Assembly (NCBI RefSeq): GCF_019457535.1
Contig: NZ_CP080417.1
Location: 1,736,001 to 1,800,000, forward strand
DNA from: Shewanella halotolerans
GTDB taxonomy: Bacteria > Pseudomonadota > Gammaproteobacteria > Enterobacterales > Shewanellaceae
Direction: 5' to 3'
Length of the DNA stretch: 64,000 bases
Shown: positions 7,362 through 16,667 of the stretch, piece after piece
How positions within the stretch are numbered: the first letter of the stretch is position 1
How the letters are laid out: each line of letters starts with the position of its first letter
Notes under the pieces: generated by a model
Databases searched by the model: none
The model's input: only the letters and a program-made list of their open reading frames with translations
What the model was told of the DNA's origin: nothing
Program-made: the position numbers and the translations under genes

Positions 7362-10300
7362 TTAGGCTTTCCTGTGTTGTGAGACAGGTGTATAGGTAAA
7401 ACTCTCTTGTTTTAGTAGCTCGGTGAAGCTGGTCTCATTTACTGCCTTGCTGTATATAAAACCTTGTATTTCTTCACATTTAAGTGCTTTTAATATGCTG
7501 AGTTGAGAAGCTTCCTCGACGCCTTCGCCGACTACAGAGAGGCCCATGTTATGGGCGATAGTGATAATAGAGTCGACCATCTTTAGATCTCTGTCAGATT
7601 TATCTATGTCGTCAACAAAAGCCTTATCAATTTTTAGGGTGTCAATTGGGAAGCGCTTTAAATATGACAGTGACGAATATCCGGTGCCAAAGTCGTCTAA
7701 CGCGAGGCTGACGCCCATCTTAGAGAGCTGCATCATCACCTTTATCGCCTTTTCTGGCTGTTTTATGACGGTGCCTTCGGTAATTTCAAGCTCAAGGTTG
7801 GCCGCAGGCAGTTGAGTTAGACGTAAAATTGACTCTATCCGTTGTTGTAGGTCCGGAAGAGCGAATTGTTGTGATGATAAATTGACGGCGACTCGGCCGT
7901 TGAACAAATTTTGACGACGCCAATTTTGTGCCGCAAAGCAGGCTTTACGTAGAACGACCTCGCCAATCTCGACGATGAGTCCATTCTCCTCGGCCAGTGG
8001 GATAAAGTCGCCCGGCGGAATGAGACCGTGTTCAGGGTGATTTAGCCTTACCAGGGCCTCCATACCGGCCATCTTACTGGTTCTGAGGTCAATCTTAGGT
8101 TGATAGTAGACTTCGAAGAGATCGTCCCTTAAACCTTCGCGGATAAGGTTCTCTACTTCCAGCTGGCGAATGGCATTGCGATTGAGTGATTCCGAATAGA
8201 ATTGATAACGATTGCCACCGGCAGATTTTGCGTGATACATGGCAATGTCAGCCTTGCGCAGAAGCGCCTGTTCATTTTGATCGTCTTCTGGGTAGAGCAC
8301 TATGCCTATACTCACCCCGACAACGACTCTGTCTTTGGTGAGCTCGAACGGGCTTGAGAAGGCATCGACTACATGATTGGCGATGACGGCGCTGGAGCCG
8401 ATATCTGGATTGTTATCGACCAGTATGGCGAACTCGTCGCCGCCCAAACGATAGATACTCGTATGGTAAGGCACGGTGGATTCGATGCGTCTCGCTACTT
8501 TGATCAATAGCTCATCACCCACTTGGTGCCCAAGTGAATCATTGATCTTCTTAAAGTTATCTAAGTCCAAAACCATCAGGGTGTGATGGGTATCTTTCTT
8601 CACCAAGTTACCCAGGGTGACCATGAGGCTAGAGCGGTTTGGTAGGCTGGTGAGTAGATCGTTGTTGGTTAGTTTACGTAACTCTTCTTCCTGCTGCTTA
8701 CGACGGGAGATATCAGAGAACACCCCTACATAGTGGGAGAGGACACCTTGTTCATCGTAAATCGCATCGACGGTTAGCTCCATCAGGAAGCTGCTGCCGT
8801 CGCCCTTGGCGGACTCAACTTCGTTACTCCAGCTACCTTGTTGCTGCAGAATATGGCGAATCTGCTCTGAGTAGCTCTCGGGATAAAGGTCAAACTTAAA
8901 CAGCTCGCCAATAAAGTCATTACGGCTCTTCTCACACAGATCACAGCAGGCTTCGTTGACTTCAACAAATTTAAATTTGTTGTCCAGGATGAACATGCCT
9001 TCCGAGATGTTCTCGATGGCGCGTTCGAACAGTCTTAGCTGTTCCTCGGCTTGCTTAAAGTTGCTGATGTTTTTGATTGTACCTGTCATACGCAGGGCTT
9101 TATCTTCTTCATCGCGTTCAACGATTTTCGCCCTGTCCAAGATCCAGATCCACTGGTCATCTTTGCCCTTAACGCGATAGGCGGCCTCGAAGTGATCAGT
9201 TTCACCGTAGAAGTGTTTATTCAGCGCTGTGTTAACACGTTCTTGATCCATAGGGTGAATGTTACTCTCTTCACCTTCTTCACCGGAGCGCTGGCCATCC
9301 CGTGGAAACTCGAGAGACCCCCAGATGTTAGAGCGGTAGATTTGACCCGTCTCGATATCCCAGTCCCACATCTCATCACCACTCCCCCACAGGGAGAGTT
9401 TCAGCCGTTCTTCCGACTTAGCGATCTGGCGCTGTACTTCTCTTCTTCTAAGGGCTGCCTTGACTATGACGCCCGTGATCAAGATGGTAATAAGTAGGTA
9501 GACGAGTTTAGCTTGAATCGATAACCACCAAGGTGGAGTGATTTCAACTTCAATACTTTTTGTAGGTCCAAATTTTTCTGTAAGTGGATCTATGGCATGT
9601 ATTTTAAAAACATATTGTCCTGGAGACAGATTGGTATATGTTGCTGAATTAATTCCCTTTGAATTAACCCATACATCGGATAACCCTTCTAATTGATAAG
9701 AGAATTGTAGGTTCTTATTGAGGTTTCCTGGTACTAAAAATCTAAATGCAAAAGGGTAGTCAGAGTATTTCAATACAATTTTCTTAGCTTCTGAAAGTGG
9801 GGATTTGAGTATGTTACCCCCAACTGTTTCCGGTATATTAAAAACTAATAACTCGTCAAGAAAAACGTTAGGTGGTGACATTGACAAAGCGGTTGAGAAT
9901 AGCTTTCGGGGACTTATTTTAGTAATGCCGTTTATTCCACCTATAAAAACTACATTCTCTATTTTTTCGATAGATTGGGTATTGTATTCATCTTGACTAC
10001 CGAAATCTGATGTTAAAGTGAGTAGTTCACTGTTTTGTCTGTTGAAAATTAATATTTCTGAGTTTGATGAAGCGACGATGAAGTCATCGATAATGCTTAT
10101 TGAATAAATGGGTTTGTTACCAGTTTCAAATGGTTTTGTGATTGAACCATTCTTTGATATTTTTAGTAAAGAGGTTCTGGTTCCAAAATAAACATCGTCT
10201 TTATCTATGTAAATGTTGGTTACAAGGTCGTCTAAAAATATCTTCTCAACATCATTATTTTTTAGCTTAAAAAGTCCCCCTTGACTGGCGACGAATATGT

Positions 10301-11678
10301 CTTCATTCTTGGTAACGATGTCGTAAATAGGGTTTCCTTTGTCAACGATAATTTCACTGGTGTTCATTGACTTCACATCTAAAATTATTACCTTCCCATT
10401 CAATGTTCCTGCTATTATTTTTTTTGTCTCTGGGATGTTCTTTACTATGAAAAGACTTTCATTTAGCAATTTAGTTTGCTTTTCATTTTTTAGATTTATA
10501 GAAAACAAGCCATCTGACGTACCAACGAAAATGTGATTGTCTTTAACTATCGCGGTTTTAGGACCATTTATGCCTGTGTCGTAACTAGCTCTTCGATCAA
10601 GTTTAGTGCTGTAGATATTAACAAATGAATCATCGGAAGCGATTACCAAATTATCATCATTAACTCTACTTATTGACCAAACGTTTTTCTCCGTATTGTA
10701 AGTTTTTAATAAATTCTTTTTATTGTCAATTACGGAAAAGCCATTGTTAGGATGTTCTAAAAATATTTTTTCTTTACTCATGTAAATGTTTGATGTTTTT
10801 AGCCCATCTTGGTCTAGGTTTAGTTCTCCTAGTAAAGTTAAGGTATTTTTATTTACTGTTAATATTTTTCCTTTGCTAACTAATAATAATTTGTCTTTTA
10901 AACTTGATGCCAATTCTATATCGTCTAGCTTTAAATTAATTTCGTTGTTATTTGATGCGCTGGTTAACTTTCCATCTTTTAGATAATAGATTTTATCATT
11001 GAATAAAATTATATCTGTGGCATTGTCAGTGATTTTTTCTACGTGCTCATCTGTCAAAATAAACACATCGCCATTGTATGCTCTAACTGCTACGTTAGCA
11101 TTGTAGGGGATTATTTTTTTTATTCCGCTTGTGTTTATGTGTTGTTCATGTGTCTTTCTGAAGTCGTTTTTATTTAGTCTTGTTACTGTATTTTCATTTG
11201 CAACTATGAATGTTTCATTGTCTTCATTTAAAGACCAAACAGGCATATCCCGTAGAGCGGGAATTTCGATAAAATTATCCAGTAGTCGATCATAAATAAC
11301 AAGACCTTTGTCAGTCCCTATTAATAATCTATCCTTAGAGTCGATATAAAGACTTCGAATAAATGAACTGGGTAACGCTCTATTACTTCCATCTGAGAAG
11401 TAATGTTTAAAGTTCGTACCGTCGAATCTATTAAGTCCATTAACTGTGCCGATCCATACATAACCATATTGATCTTCTACAATCGAAGAGACAGTACTCT
11501 GTGATAAGCCTTCGGGAACGTTATAGTGATCGACCTTTAAGATAGGCGCGTTGCTTGGAATTTCACTGGCGGAGACATAGCCGGAGACCGTCAGGGCCAT
11601 TAGCAGTGAGAGTAGCAATCTTGAGAGGATTTTAGGCATAATTATTAGTTTGATTATTAGCCAATAATGCATAGGCAA
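7362..11678 (-). CDS. Membrane sensor with propeller, Y_Y_Y, PAS, GGDEF and EAL domains
   Basis: A 1438-residue cyclic di-GMP signalling protein. After a signal peptide, residues about 45-650 form a two-component-regulator-type beta propeller in the periplasm (ISSIVEDQYGYVWIGT-like blades). A Y_Y_Y domain follows (FSYQLEGLSDVWV, then TNLSPGQYVFKIHA), and a membrane helix near 725-745. Cytoplasmic parts are two PAS domains (about 755-1000), a GGDEF domain with intact RLGGDEF near 1079 and an EAL domain with EALVRL near 1210 and DDFGTGYSSL near 1329. Both catalytic motifs are intact, so it may make and degrade c-di-GMP. The start at 11678 is TTG; the ATG at 11639 gives a more normal signal peptide (MPKILSRLLLSLLMALTVSG). 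DNA for the sensor half is clearly more AT-rich than that for the cytoplasmic half. Confidence 0.92.
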   Translation of the reverse strand: MPMHYWLIIKLIIMPKILSRLLLSLLMALTVSGYVSASEIPSNAPILKVDHYNVPEGLSQSTVSSIVEDQYGYVWIGTVNGLNRFDGTNFKHYFSDGSNRALPSSFIRSLYIDSKDRLLIGTDKGLVIYDRLLDNFIEIPALRDMPVWSLNEDNETFIVANENTVTRLNKNDFRKTHEQHINTSGIKKIIPYNANVAVRAYNGDVFILTDEHVEKITDNATDIILFNDKIYYLKDGKLTSASNNNEINLKLDDIELASSLKDKLLLVSKGKILTVNKNTLTLLGELNLDQDGLKTSNIYMSKEKIFLEHPNNGFSVIDNKKNLLKTYNTEKNVWSISRVNDDNLVIASDDSFVNIYSTKLDRRASYDTGINGPKTAIVKDNHIFVGTSDGLFSINLKNEKQTKLLNESLFIVKNIPETKKIIAGTLNGKVIILDVKSMNTSEIIVDKGNPIYDIVTKNEDIFVASQGGLFKLKNNDVEKIFLDDLVTNIYIDKDDVYFGTRTSLLKISKNGSITKPFETGNKPIYSISIIDDFIVASSNSEILIFNRQNSELLTLTSDFGSQDEYNTQSIEKIENVVFIGGINGITKISPRKLFSTALSMSPPNVFLDELLVFNIPETVGGNILKSPLSEAKKIVLKYSDYPFAFRFLVPGNLNKNLQFSYQLEGLSDVWVNSKGINSATYTNLSPGQYVFKIHAIDPLTEKFGPTKSIEVEITPPWWLSIQAKLVYLLITILITGVIVKAALRRREVQRQIAKSEERLKLSLWGSGDEMWDWDIETGQIYRSNIWGSLEFPRDGQRSGEEGEESNIHPMDQERVNTALNKHFYGETDHFEAAYRVKGKDDQWIWILDRAKIVERDEEDKALRMTGTIKNISNFKQAEEQLRLFERAIENISEGMFILDNKFKFVEVNEACCDLCEKSRNDFIGELFKFDLYPESYSEQIRHILQQQGSWSNEVESAKGDGSSFLMELTVDAIYDEQGVLSHYVGVFSDISRRKQQEEELRKLTNNDLLTSLPNRSSLMVTLGNLVKKDTHHTLMVLDLDNFKKINDSLGHQVGDELLIKVARRIESTVPYHTSIYRLGGDEFAILVDNNPDIGSSAVIANHVVDAFSSPFELTKDRVVVGVSIGIVLYPEDDQNEQALLRKADIAMYHAKSAGGNRYQFYSESLNRNAIRQLEVENLIREGLRDDLFEVYYQPKIDLRTSKMAGMEALVRLNHPEHGLIPPGDFIPLAEENGLIVEIGEVVLRKACFAAQNWRRQNLFNGRVAVNLSSQQFALPDLQQRIESILRLTQLPAANLELEITEGTVIKQPEKAIKVMMQLSKMGVSLALDDFGTGYSSLSYLKRFPIDTLKIDKAFVDDIDKSDRDLKMVDSIITIAHNMGLSVVGEGVEEASQLSILKALKCEEIQGFIYSKAVNETSFTELLKQESFTYTPVSQHRKA

Positions 11679-12255
11679 CAGTTATTTAACCTACTTTATT
11701 CAGAAATAGGGGGATTTGTCAAAAGAACACTGAATTTTCTTGTTTGCAAATTACTTTCATTTTCATTGTCTTTTAGGGTTTTGTACTGCTGAATCTTCTT
11801 AGTGATTAGGCTTTGTCTGTTGTGTGGGTGCCAATTAGGCGTTTGTACTATATCGAGTGTTTTGGCGATTAGAGCAAAAAAGATGCTAAGAATCAGTGTC
11901 CTGGCGTTGGGGTAATGTTGGGTCGGCGATGTGAGATAAAAACAGGTTTGATCTGTTAACGATTCTACCCAGTAATTTCATAGTGGGCCAGATAGTGGGT
12001 CAGATAGGGGGGATTAGCGCTTAAATCATAAGGACTCACCAAAGGATTAAGATGAATGTATCAAGTAATGAGGCTAGCAATGCTGTCATAAACACGCAGA
12101 GTGAACGACTTCTTTTCAAAAGTATGCGCTTAAGCATCATATCTGAAAAAACTACCTCAAGAGTTGCGCCTTAAACACTGTGGCTATTTAGGTGCCAGGC
12201 CCCAAGCCCAAAGCCTTGTACACTATCGTGCCAGACTTTAGGGGAGGGCACTAGC
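11679..12255. other. Intergenic region upstream of the GGDEF-EAL sensor
   Basis: 577 bases. It carries the promoter side of the sensor gene, short direct repeats around 11980-12010 (GATAGTGGG twice), and one possible small gene at 12052-12174 listed separately. No RNA gene or terminator is evident. Confidence 0.5.
12052..12174 (+). CDS. Possible 40-residue small protein
   Basis: An ATG at 12052 preceded by AAGGA with a five-base spacer opens a 40-codon frame ending in TAA. The peptide is polar, begins MNVSSNEASNAVINTQSERL and has no membrane segment or known motif. Support is only the ribosome binding site and an otherwise empty gap, so it may be chance. Confidence 0.28.
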   Translation: MNVSSNEASNAVINTQSERLLFKSMRLSIISEKTTSRVAP

Positions 12256-15045
12256 CTAATAGCTAAACTTGGCGGCTCGCTGTTTAAAGCTTCTCAGATC
12301 TGTGATCATATTGTCTGAGGTTAGCTGTTCCTGATTTCTGTGTTGCTCCCCTGTGGTGAAGAGGATTAGGCGGTCGCCGTGTTTGGTACGCATCTTCTGC
12401 ATCATAAACTTAATCAGATCCGAACGGGTGAGTTCGCCAATTTGCTCGGCGACCAGTTCTCGCTGATTAAAGTCGTAGTCTTTGTTTCCTATGCTCGACC
12501 AATATCTCTGCCCCCGGGTCTTGAGGTTGGGGTCGTGTTCCATGATCTGGTTGATCAGCCCTTGCTTGGTGAGCTCCCATTGATCATTGGTGATCTGCAT
12601 GACGGCGTAATTAAAGTCGGCGATAAACTCGTCTATGGCCTCCAGTAGCTTTAAGGGGCCGGCGGTGGGCGATTGCACATAGAAGATCATCCCAGGATAA
12701 CGATTCAGTGGCAGATAACCCGTGCCCACCATGTAACCTAGTTGACGCTTGGTTCTGAGCTCGTGGAAGAAGGTCGACGACATGGTATGATTTAACAGGC
12801 TAAACAGGGCCATCTTTAGCGGTGTTGCCTGGGCCGACTGGTAGTAGACTATGATGCTGCTGTCTTGATGATTAACGCTGACCTCACGCATCAGGGTGCC
12901 GACATTCTCAAGTTTTATCAGCTCTCGCTCCGACTCGCCGCTGGGTGAGGATACTAGAGAGAGTATGTGATCCAATCGTTTACCCAGGGCCTGAGCCTCT
13001 TCGGTCAGCCAGTCGCCATAGACCAGACCCTCGAGATGGATCTTCTCATAGAAGGCCCGCACATGGTTGTGGAGATCGTCCAGGGTAATGTCTTCTAGCT
13101 CCTCAGCCATACGTTGCGGCTCGAAACTGCGTTTCTGCAGCGTTACCGTCAGGCTGGTAAATAGCTGAGAGATGGGTTTTGCGCGGCTCTGATTAAACCA
13201 GTTGCGTAGGATCTGCTTCTTTATCTGCTTAAACCTGTCCTGGGTAAAGTTACGTTCCCTGGCTTTGTTGATCAGCAGTGACAGTAGGGCCTCTTGTTTA
13301 CCGGTCAAGCCCGTCAGATGCAGAGTGATCCCCCCTTGGTGAGGGTAGATGTTGTAGCTGAGCCCGGCGACTTCGGCTGGATAGGTAAACTCGGTCAGAT
13401 AATCGAGCAGCATCTCCACGTAGAGGCGGGTCAGCGCCGCATGTTTTGGGGTCGCTGCGGCCTGGTGCGAATCCAGGGACAAGTACATATGTCCCTTTGG
13501 CACGTTAAATTCATCATCTTTCTTATGCCAAATTCGGTAGCCAGTTTCCTGACAGACGACAACTGGCACCGGATGGTCACTCTTAACGTCTCTGGCGATC
13601 GAGTCTTCGATGATGAAGGGGTTAGGCTCCGGCAGTTTCAGCGCCTCTCGAATCTCAGGCTCGCGCCAATGCTTGAGCCTCTGTGCATCTATGGGTTTCA
13701 TCTGATAGGGCGAGTGATACCAAGCGGCCTGTTTCTCTGTGTCTAAGTCGGGTGAGATCAGCTGAATACGCAAATTATCCGGGCTCATCAACTCCAGCAA
13801 CTCGGTGACCTGAGCTACATCCAAACCATCCATGCGATAGTCGCCATAGATGAGATCTGATACCTCGTAGTGGTGCATGTTGATGCTGAGATGACTGGCC
13901 AGATCCAGCGGCTTGATCTGTTCCTGATATTTAAAGGCAAGCTTGAGCAGGTTGGCTCGTTCTTGATAGCGCCAAGCCTGCATGCCCTGGGTCTTGATCA
14001 GTTTCAGGTATTCGAAGCTTGCCTGAATCACATCGTCGAGCTGTAGCAGGCCTTTCTCGGTCAGCTGAATGCTGATGTTATAGTCTTTAAAGTTATAGCC
14101 ATTGACCCCGCCACCGGCTGAGAGGTTGATGGCCAGCCCCTGATCCTTGAGGTGACTCAGCAGGCTGCCCTTGCCTTCATAGCCCAATAGATGACTGATA
14201 AAGGTCAGCGGCTTGCGCTTATAGAAGCGGTCGATGGCGGGTAGGGGAAAGGTGATCGCCACGCGGCGCTGCTCTTTCAGCGGTACTATGTTGATCTGTT
14301 GGCCAAGTTGAGCTGCTTCATAGATGGCCACATTTGGGTATTGCTTTGCCAGCTTCCGGTTTTCAATCGGCGCAAAATAGCTCTCGGCCAATGCCAAGAG
14401 TTCTGCTAGTGGCAAGGGCGCAACCAGACACAGGGTCATCAGGTTGGCGCTGTAATGGGTTTGATAGAAATCCAGCAGCTCCTGTCTCAGGGCTTTCTCA
14501 TCGCCGTCCAAGGTCTTGAGATTGCCAACCGAAAACTTTGAAAAGGGATGAGCCGGATTAACCGTTTCCTTCTGAACCTGATAGGTGCGGCGGATATCAT
14601 CTTTGAGTTTTAGGCTAAATTCAGACTCGATGGCGTGGCGCTCTCTATCGACCAGCTCAAGATCGAAGCAGGGAGCGATAAAAAACTGGCTAAAGCGATC
14701 CAGCGACTCCTCGAACACTTCGGCGTCGATGGAGAAGAAGAAGTTGGTTTGCTCCGTGCCTGTCCATGCGTTGTTGCTGCCGCCGTGTTGATTGATGAAG
14801 GCATGGTATTCGCCAGACTTGGGGTATTTTTCCGTGCCCAGAAACAACATATGCTCGAGAAAATGCGCCATGCCAGGACGCGATGCGGGATCGTCAAAAT
14901 GGCCGACGTTGACCGCCATCGATGCGGCGGCTTGTTGCGCCTGGAGATCCTCCACTAGCAATACACGTAGCCCGTTGTCCAGCTGCAGATACTGATACTG
15001 GCGATGATCGTTGGGACTTTTAGTGATCGGCATAGATGTTTGCAA
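12256..15045 (-). CDS. Pitrilysin-family (M16) zinc protease
   Basis: A 929-residue insulinase-type metalloprotease. The inverted zinc motif HFLEH is near residue 62 in MAHFLEHMLFLGT, with the downstream glutamate ligand in RERHAIESEF near residue 140. The central and C-terminal M16 half-domains follow (for example FFHELRTKRQLGYMVGTGY near 760), so the full clamshell architecture is present. The N-terminus (MQTSMPITKSPNDHRQYQYLQLDNGLRVLLVED) shows no signal peptide, in contrast to periplasmic E. coli PtrA, so it is probably cytoplasmic. Such enzymes degrade small peptides. It stands alone, divergent from sixA across a 211-base promoter region. Confidence 0.93.
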   Translation of the reverse strand: MQTSMPITKSPNDHRQYQYLQLDNGLRVLLVEDLQAQQAAASMAVNVGHFDDPASRPGMAHFLEHMLFLGTEKYPKSGEYHAFINQHGGSNNAWTGTEQTNFFFSIDAEVFEESLDRFSQFFIAPCFDLELVDRERHAIESEFSLKLKDDIRRTYQVQKETVNPAHPFSKFSVGNLKTLDGDEKALRQELLDFYQTHYSANLMTLCLVAPLPLAELLALAESYFAPIENRKLAKQYPNVAIYEAAQLGQQINIVPLKEQRRVAITFPLPAIDRFYKRKPLTFISHLLGYEGKGSLLSHLKDQGLAINLSAGGGVNGYNFKDYNISIQLTEKGLLQLDDVIQASFEYLKLIKTQGMQAWRYQERANLLKLAFKYQEQIKPLDLASHLSINMHHYEVSDLIYGDYRMDGLDVAQVTELLELMSPDNLRIQLISPDLDTEKQAAWYHSPYQMKPIDAQRLKHWREPEIREALKLPEPNPFIIEDSIARDVKSDHPVPVVVCQETGYRIWHKKDDEFNVPKGHMYLSLDSHQAAATPKHAALTRLYVEMLLDYLTEFTYPAEVAGLSYNIYPHQGGITLHLTGLTGKQEALLSLLINKARERNFTQDRFKQIKKQILRNWFNQSRAKPISQLFTSLTVTLQKRSFEPQRMAEELEDITLDDLHNHVRAFYEKIHLEGLVYGDWLTEEAQALGKRLDHILSLVSSPSGESERELIKLENVGTLMREVSVNHQDSSIIVYYQSAQATPLKMALFSLLNHTMSSTFFHELRTKRQLGYMVGTGYLPLNRYPGMIFYVQSPTAGPLKLLEAIDEFIADFNYAVMQITNDQWELTKQGLINQIMEHDPNLKTRGQRYWSSIGNKDYDFNQRELVAEQIGELTRSDLIKFMMQKMRTKHGDRLILFTTGEQHRNQEQLTSDNMITDLRSFKQRAAKFSY

Positions 15046-15256
15046 TGGCTGGCTCCATCCTTATGCTGGACAAACGTATGATATTCATCGGAGTTTAGGC
15101 GGCTAAAGCGGTAAGCCTACATATTGAGCCTCAAAAAAGACTTTGGCAAATATCTTATCCATTATTCGACTAATTAATAACAGGGTTAAGGTTTGTTGCG
15201 CTGCACTTTAACGCTACAATTCATAGTAGAACAAGAATAATCATAGCGAGAGTAGT

Positions 15257-15727
15257 ATGAAGCTATATTTGATGCGACATGGCGAGGCGGGTTATCACGC
15301 CCACTCAGATCGAGAACGAGTACTGACAGAAATCGGCCGTTATCAGACTGAATTGATGAGTAATTGGCTGGCCCGTGATGTGACCGAGTTCGATCTCGTG
15401 TTGGTGAGTCCCTATCTGCGTGCGCAGCAAACATGGCAGGAAGTGAGTAAGCACTTCCCCGAACCGAGAAAGTGGTTGGTATTAGATGAGCTGACCCCAT
15501 CGGCCGAGCCGACCCTGGCCGCCGATCTGACCCTGGCCTATGCCGAACAGTATAAGGCGGACAGTGTGTTAGTGATTGCCCACATGCCGCTGCTAGGCTA
15601 TATGGTGAGCGAGTTGGTGCCGGGCATAGAGCCGCCGCTGTTTGCGACCTCTGGAGTGACCCTTATCGACCGTCATGGCGAGCGTGGTTCGCTCAGCTGG
15701 CAGCACACCCCTCATACGGTGAGCTAA
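15257..15727 (+). CDS. sixA: Phosphohistidine phosphatase SixA
   Basis: A 156-residue histidine phosphatase with the family's N-terminal MKLYLMRHGEA; His8 is the phospho-acceptor, and RHG is intact. The second signature is the histidine in VLVIAHMPLLGYM. SixA removes phosphate from histidine in phosphotransfer proteins (ArcB in E. coli, later also PTS-Ntr NPr). In E. coli it also lies beside fadJ-fadI, so its separation from them here by about 9 kb suggests an insertion of accessory DNA. It is a single-gene unit, with a terminator at 15775-15799. Confidence 0.95.
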   Translation: MKLYLMRHGEAGYHAHSDRERVLTEIGRYQTELMSNWLARDVTEFDLVLVSPYLRAQQTWQEVSKHFPEPRKWLVLDELTPSAEPTLAADLTLAYAEQYKADSVLVIAHMPLLGYMVSELVPGIEPPLFATSGVTLIDRHGERGSLSWQHTPHTVS

Positions 15728-15774
15728 CTTAGAGAAGAGTAATTAACGCATTTGCGTAGTAGTTAGTTAAAAAT

Positions 15775-15799
15775 AAAAGGACGCCTCGGCGTCCTTTTT
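15775..15799 (+). terminator. Terminator of sixA
   Basis: AAAAGGACGC and GCGTCCTTTT form a long stem with a CTCG loop and a T tract, 48 bases after the sixA stop. Confidence 0.93.
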
Positions 15800-15897
15800 G
15801 ATCACTATTAAATTGAGAATGCGGCTATTCAGTCGGGCCTTCAATCGAGTAGTAATGCTATTCAAATCTACTGTTCACTTTCTCAACAGATAAAGCG

Positions 15898-16063
15898 TTA
15901 TACCAATCACGGTGAGTAAGTGAGCAGAAGTAGCGTAGGAAAAACGTTCGAGAACAAGGCATGATTTTTCGATAAGTAGTTATTCTACAATCAAAAATAG
16001 TAACGCAGTTATCGGACGTTTTAACTAGCTAGCATGATCAGTTATTTACTACGATTGGTATTA
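15898..16063. mobile_element. MITE-like element abutting the smrB stop codon
   Basis: About 160 bases bounded by TACCAATC (15901) and GATTGGTA (to 16060). Comparing the two ends over 23 bases gives 17 matches, so these are imperfect terminal inverted repeats. TTA flanks both sides (15898-15900 and 16061-16063) and looks like a three-base target duplication. The interior has no reading frame and resembles a short dispersed repeat that I recall from marine gammaproteobacterial genomes. It looks non-autonomous; no transposase is near. The right TTA is read on the minus strand as the smrB stop codon TAA, so insertion happened exactly at the gene end. Confidence 0.72.
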
Positions 16064-16588
16064 TTCCCAGCTCGGCAACTCGCCAACATCAATCAACACC
16101 AGGAGGGCTGCATCGCCGCCCCATTCTTTAGGCGCCTTGTGAAAGGCCTTAACCTGAGGGTGCTGGGCAAGCCACATGGGAAGATTCTGTTTTAAGATGC
16201 CGGTGCCATGGCCATGCATGACGCAGCAGCAGTGGCTGTGCTGTTTAACACAGGCCTGGATCAGGGCCGCAAGTTCGAGTTTGGCCTCGGTTTGACGCAT
16301 GCCGTGTAGGTCCAGCAGCAGATCCGGTTGATAGTCGCCGCGTCTGAGCCGTTTGAGCTCGTGGCTATCGACATCATCCCGTGACCAGCGCATGGCGCCC
16401 TCTAACGGCAGCAGGGGCTGGTAGGTATCGGAGAAGTAGCTGTCGGCGTGCAGCTGGGTGGTGGCTATCTCCAGCTCTCGCTTCGGTTTTTGCGGCGCGG
16501 CGAAATGACGCTTATCCTGTTTAAGCGGCTTTATCCCTTTGGTTAACGCCGAAAAAATCGCCAATTCATCATCATTTTCTTTATTCAT
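16061..16588 (-). CDS. smrB: Smr-domain ribosome rescue endonuclease SmrB
   Basis: A 175-residue protein with a charged N-terminal extension and a C-terminal Smr domain. The conserved motifs DLHGM (residues 93-97) and HGHGTG (125-130) are present, as is the LVLID ending. SmrB cleaves mRNA at collided ribosomes in E. coli, and the E. coli gene (formerly yfcN) is likewise divergent from prmB. The start ATG at 16588 is 79 bases from the prmB start, so the pair share a promoter region. The stop codon coincides with the edge of a MITE-like element, so there is little native sequence downstream. Confidence 0.93.
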   Translation of the reverse strand: MNKENDDELAIFSALTKGIKPLKQDKRHFAAPQKPKRELEIATTQLHADSYFSDTYQPLLPLEGAMRWSRDDVDSHELKRLRRGDYQPDLLLDLHGMRQTEAKLELAALIQACVKQHSHCCCVMHGHGTGILKQNLPMWLAQHPQVKAFHKAPKEWGGDAALLVLIDVGELPSWE

Positions 16589-16667
16589 GGCGCTATTTTA
16601 TTGAATCCGATGCCATATGAATAGAGTTCAGTTACAATGAGGCGGAACTATCTAGCGGGAGCCAGTT

